A stretch of DNA of 64,000 nucleotides, from NCBI RefSeq assembly GCF_000092825.1, contig NC_014168.1, positions 797,946 to 861,945 on the forward strand, given 5' to 3'. The notes beneath the pieces are model-generated. The model ran no database searches. It was not told the origin of the DNA and was given only the letters and a program-made list of their open reading frames with translations. Position 1 is the stretch's first letter, and each line of letters starts with the position of its first letter. Position numbers and translations under genes: made by a program. Below are positions 63,450 through 64,000 of the stretch, one piece after another. Origin of the DNA: Segniliparus rotundus DSM 44985 (GTDB lineage: Bacteria; Actinomycetota; Actinomycetes; Mycobacteriales; Mycobacteriaceae).

Positions 63450-63868
63450 CTGGACTGCATGTGCGCAGGGTCGGAACCCGCCGTTACACCGGGCACAACG
63501 ACCGAGGGGGCGAGGTGCAGATCGGCTCGCACGGCGTGGACGGGACGTTCACCCCTGGGGAGCTGCTCAAGATCGCTTTGGCGGCGTGCACGGGGTTGTC
63601 CTCGGACGCGCCGCTCGCCCGGCGCCTTGGCGACGACTACGCCGCCGTGGTCGAAGTCTGCGGGGACGCTGACCGCGAACGCGAGGTCTATCCGGTGTTG
63701 CGCGAGGAGCTGCGGGTGGATCTTTCCGCGCTCTCCGAGGAGGAACGCGAGCGCGTGCTCCTCGTGGTCGCCAAAGCTGTGGACCAGGTGTGCACGGTTG
63801 GGCGCACCCTGAAGCAAGGGGCTCAGGTGGAGGTCGATATTGTGAACACCACGACAGGCAGCCTGTGA
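63446..63868 (+). CDS. OsmC/Ohr family peroxiredoxin-like protein
   Basis: A 140-residue OsmC-family thiol peroxidase candidate. Both reactive cysteines are present: one in LAACTGLSS (~48) and one in VDQVCTVGRTL (~116). It matches the position of M. tuberculosis Rv2923c, which follows fpg. Here it is coupled to kdpE by an ATGA overlap, so its expression would follow potassium status. Confidence 0.87.
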   Translation: MTGLHVRRVGTRRYTGHNDRGGEVQIGSHGVDGTFTPGELLKIALAACTGLSSDAPLARRLGDDYAAVVEVCGDADREREVYPVLREELRVDLSALSEEERERVLLVVAKAVDQVCTVGRTLKQGAQVEVDIVNTTTGSL

Positions 63869-63880
63869 GGAAGGACGGAC

Positions 63881-64000
63881 GTGTCAGAGGAGCAGGAGGA
63901 GGCTCCCAGCTATCCGAAGCCTCCATTCGAAGCCGAACCGTCGGCGCGACCCCCGAGCGGCGCCGCTCCCAGTGGCGCGCAGGACACGCCGAGGGTGACC
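63881..64000 (+). CDS. Proline-rich protein, cut by right edge
   Basis: GTG 63881 with AGGAAGG upstream opens a frame that runs off the window after 40 codons. The visible part is Pro/Ser/Glu/Ala-rich (EEAPSYPKPPFEAEPSARPP), like the cytoplasmic tail of actinobacterial membrane proteins. No function can be given. Confidence 0.55.
   Translation, partial: MSEEQEEAPSYPKPPFEAEPSARPPSGAAPSGAQDTPRVT

Noticed and set aside
1-64000. CRISPR array, rRNA operon, insertion sequence or transposase
   Set aside because: Looked for regularly spaced repeats, rRNA signatures and DDE/serine/tyrosine recombinase motifs; none was recognised.

Overview
The window is high-GC actinobacterial DNA that fits a mycolic-acid-containing member of the Mycobacteriales. 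GTG and TTG starts are common. Diagnostic genes include a mycothiol biosynthesis deacetylase (mshB), coenzyme F420 synthesis (fbiC), an antigen-85-like mycolyltransferase, lpqW, virR and sepIVA. Several blocks keep Mycobacterium tuberculosis gene order: def-Rv0430-virR-sodC-Rv0433, lpqW-mshB-Rv1171-fbiC-ferredoxin-dapC-fadD36, Rv2402-Rv2401A-subI-cysT-cysW-cysA, and sepIVA-Rv2926-rnc-mutM-...-Rv2923. These blocks are joined differently here, so it is not M. tuberculosis. A relative such as Segniliparus is possible, but the species cannot be fixed from this sequence alone.

Layout. 1-6.4 kb: a type III glutamine synthetase (cut by the left edge), a DUF2236 protein with a Baeyer-Villiger monooxygenase, an RDD membrane protein and an MFS transporter. 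6.4-11.6 kb: an M1 aminopeptidase and a Pls-type single-module NRPS whose adenylation pocket reads as a lysine code, a likely epsilon-poly-lysine-like synthetase. 11.6-22.5 kb: ispE, def, a DUF3263 regulator, virR, sodC, a glutamate-cysteine-ligase-like enzyme, a PEP-mutase/isocitrate-lyase family enzyme, guaA, rlmN, a mycolyltransferase-like esterase and secreted proteins. 22.7-32 kb: lpqW, mshB, fbiC, two ferredoxins, dapC and a MatB/FadD36-like synthetase. 32.4-41.3 kb: GH15 trehalase, the sulfate ABC transporter, protein mannosyltransferase and gluQ. 41.3-42.2 kb: a fluoride-channel pair under a fluoride riboswitch.

The 42.4-51.6 kb stretch is an accessory island ending at tRNA-Leu(GAG), with AT-rich patches, orphan genes and strong hairpins. 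Its core is a divergent pair of operons. One carries a leaderless-secretion protein that looks like an aerolysin/ETX-MTX2 pore former, with a small partner. The other carries a GH25 endolysin, two small holin-like membrane proteins and a coiled-coil protein, with four genes overlapping end to end. This is the best candidate for an undescribed system: a phage-derived lysis or type-10-like export cassette dedicated to a pore-forming toxin. The island also holds an XRE regulator, a larger helix-turn-helix protein, an orphan 265-residue protein, a strong promoter with no gene after it, and a lipoprotein with a formylglycine-generating-enzyme fold that lacks its catalytic cysteines.

51.9-64 kb is core again: sepIVA, DUF177, rnc (with a long N-terminal extension), mutM, a complete kdpF-A-B-C-D-E potassium system preceded by an extra small membrane protein, an OsmC-family protein, and the start of a proline-rich protein cut by the right edge. 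A recurring theme is leaderless expression: many genes have a TANNNT box ending 6-7 bases before the start codon.
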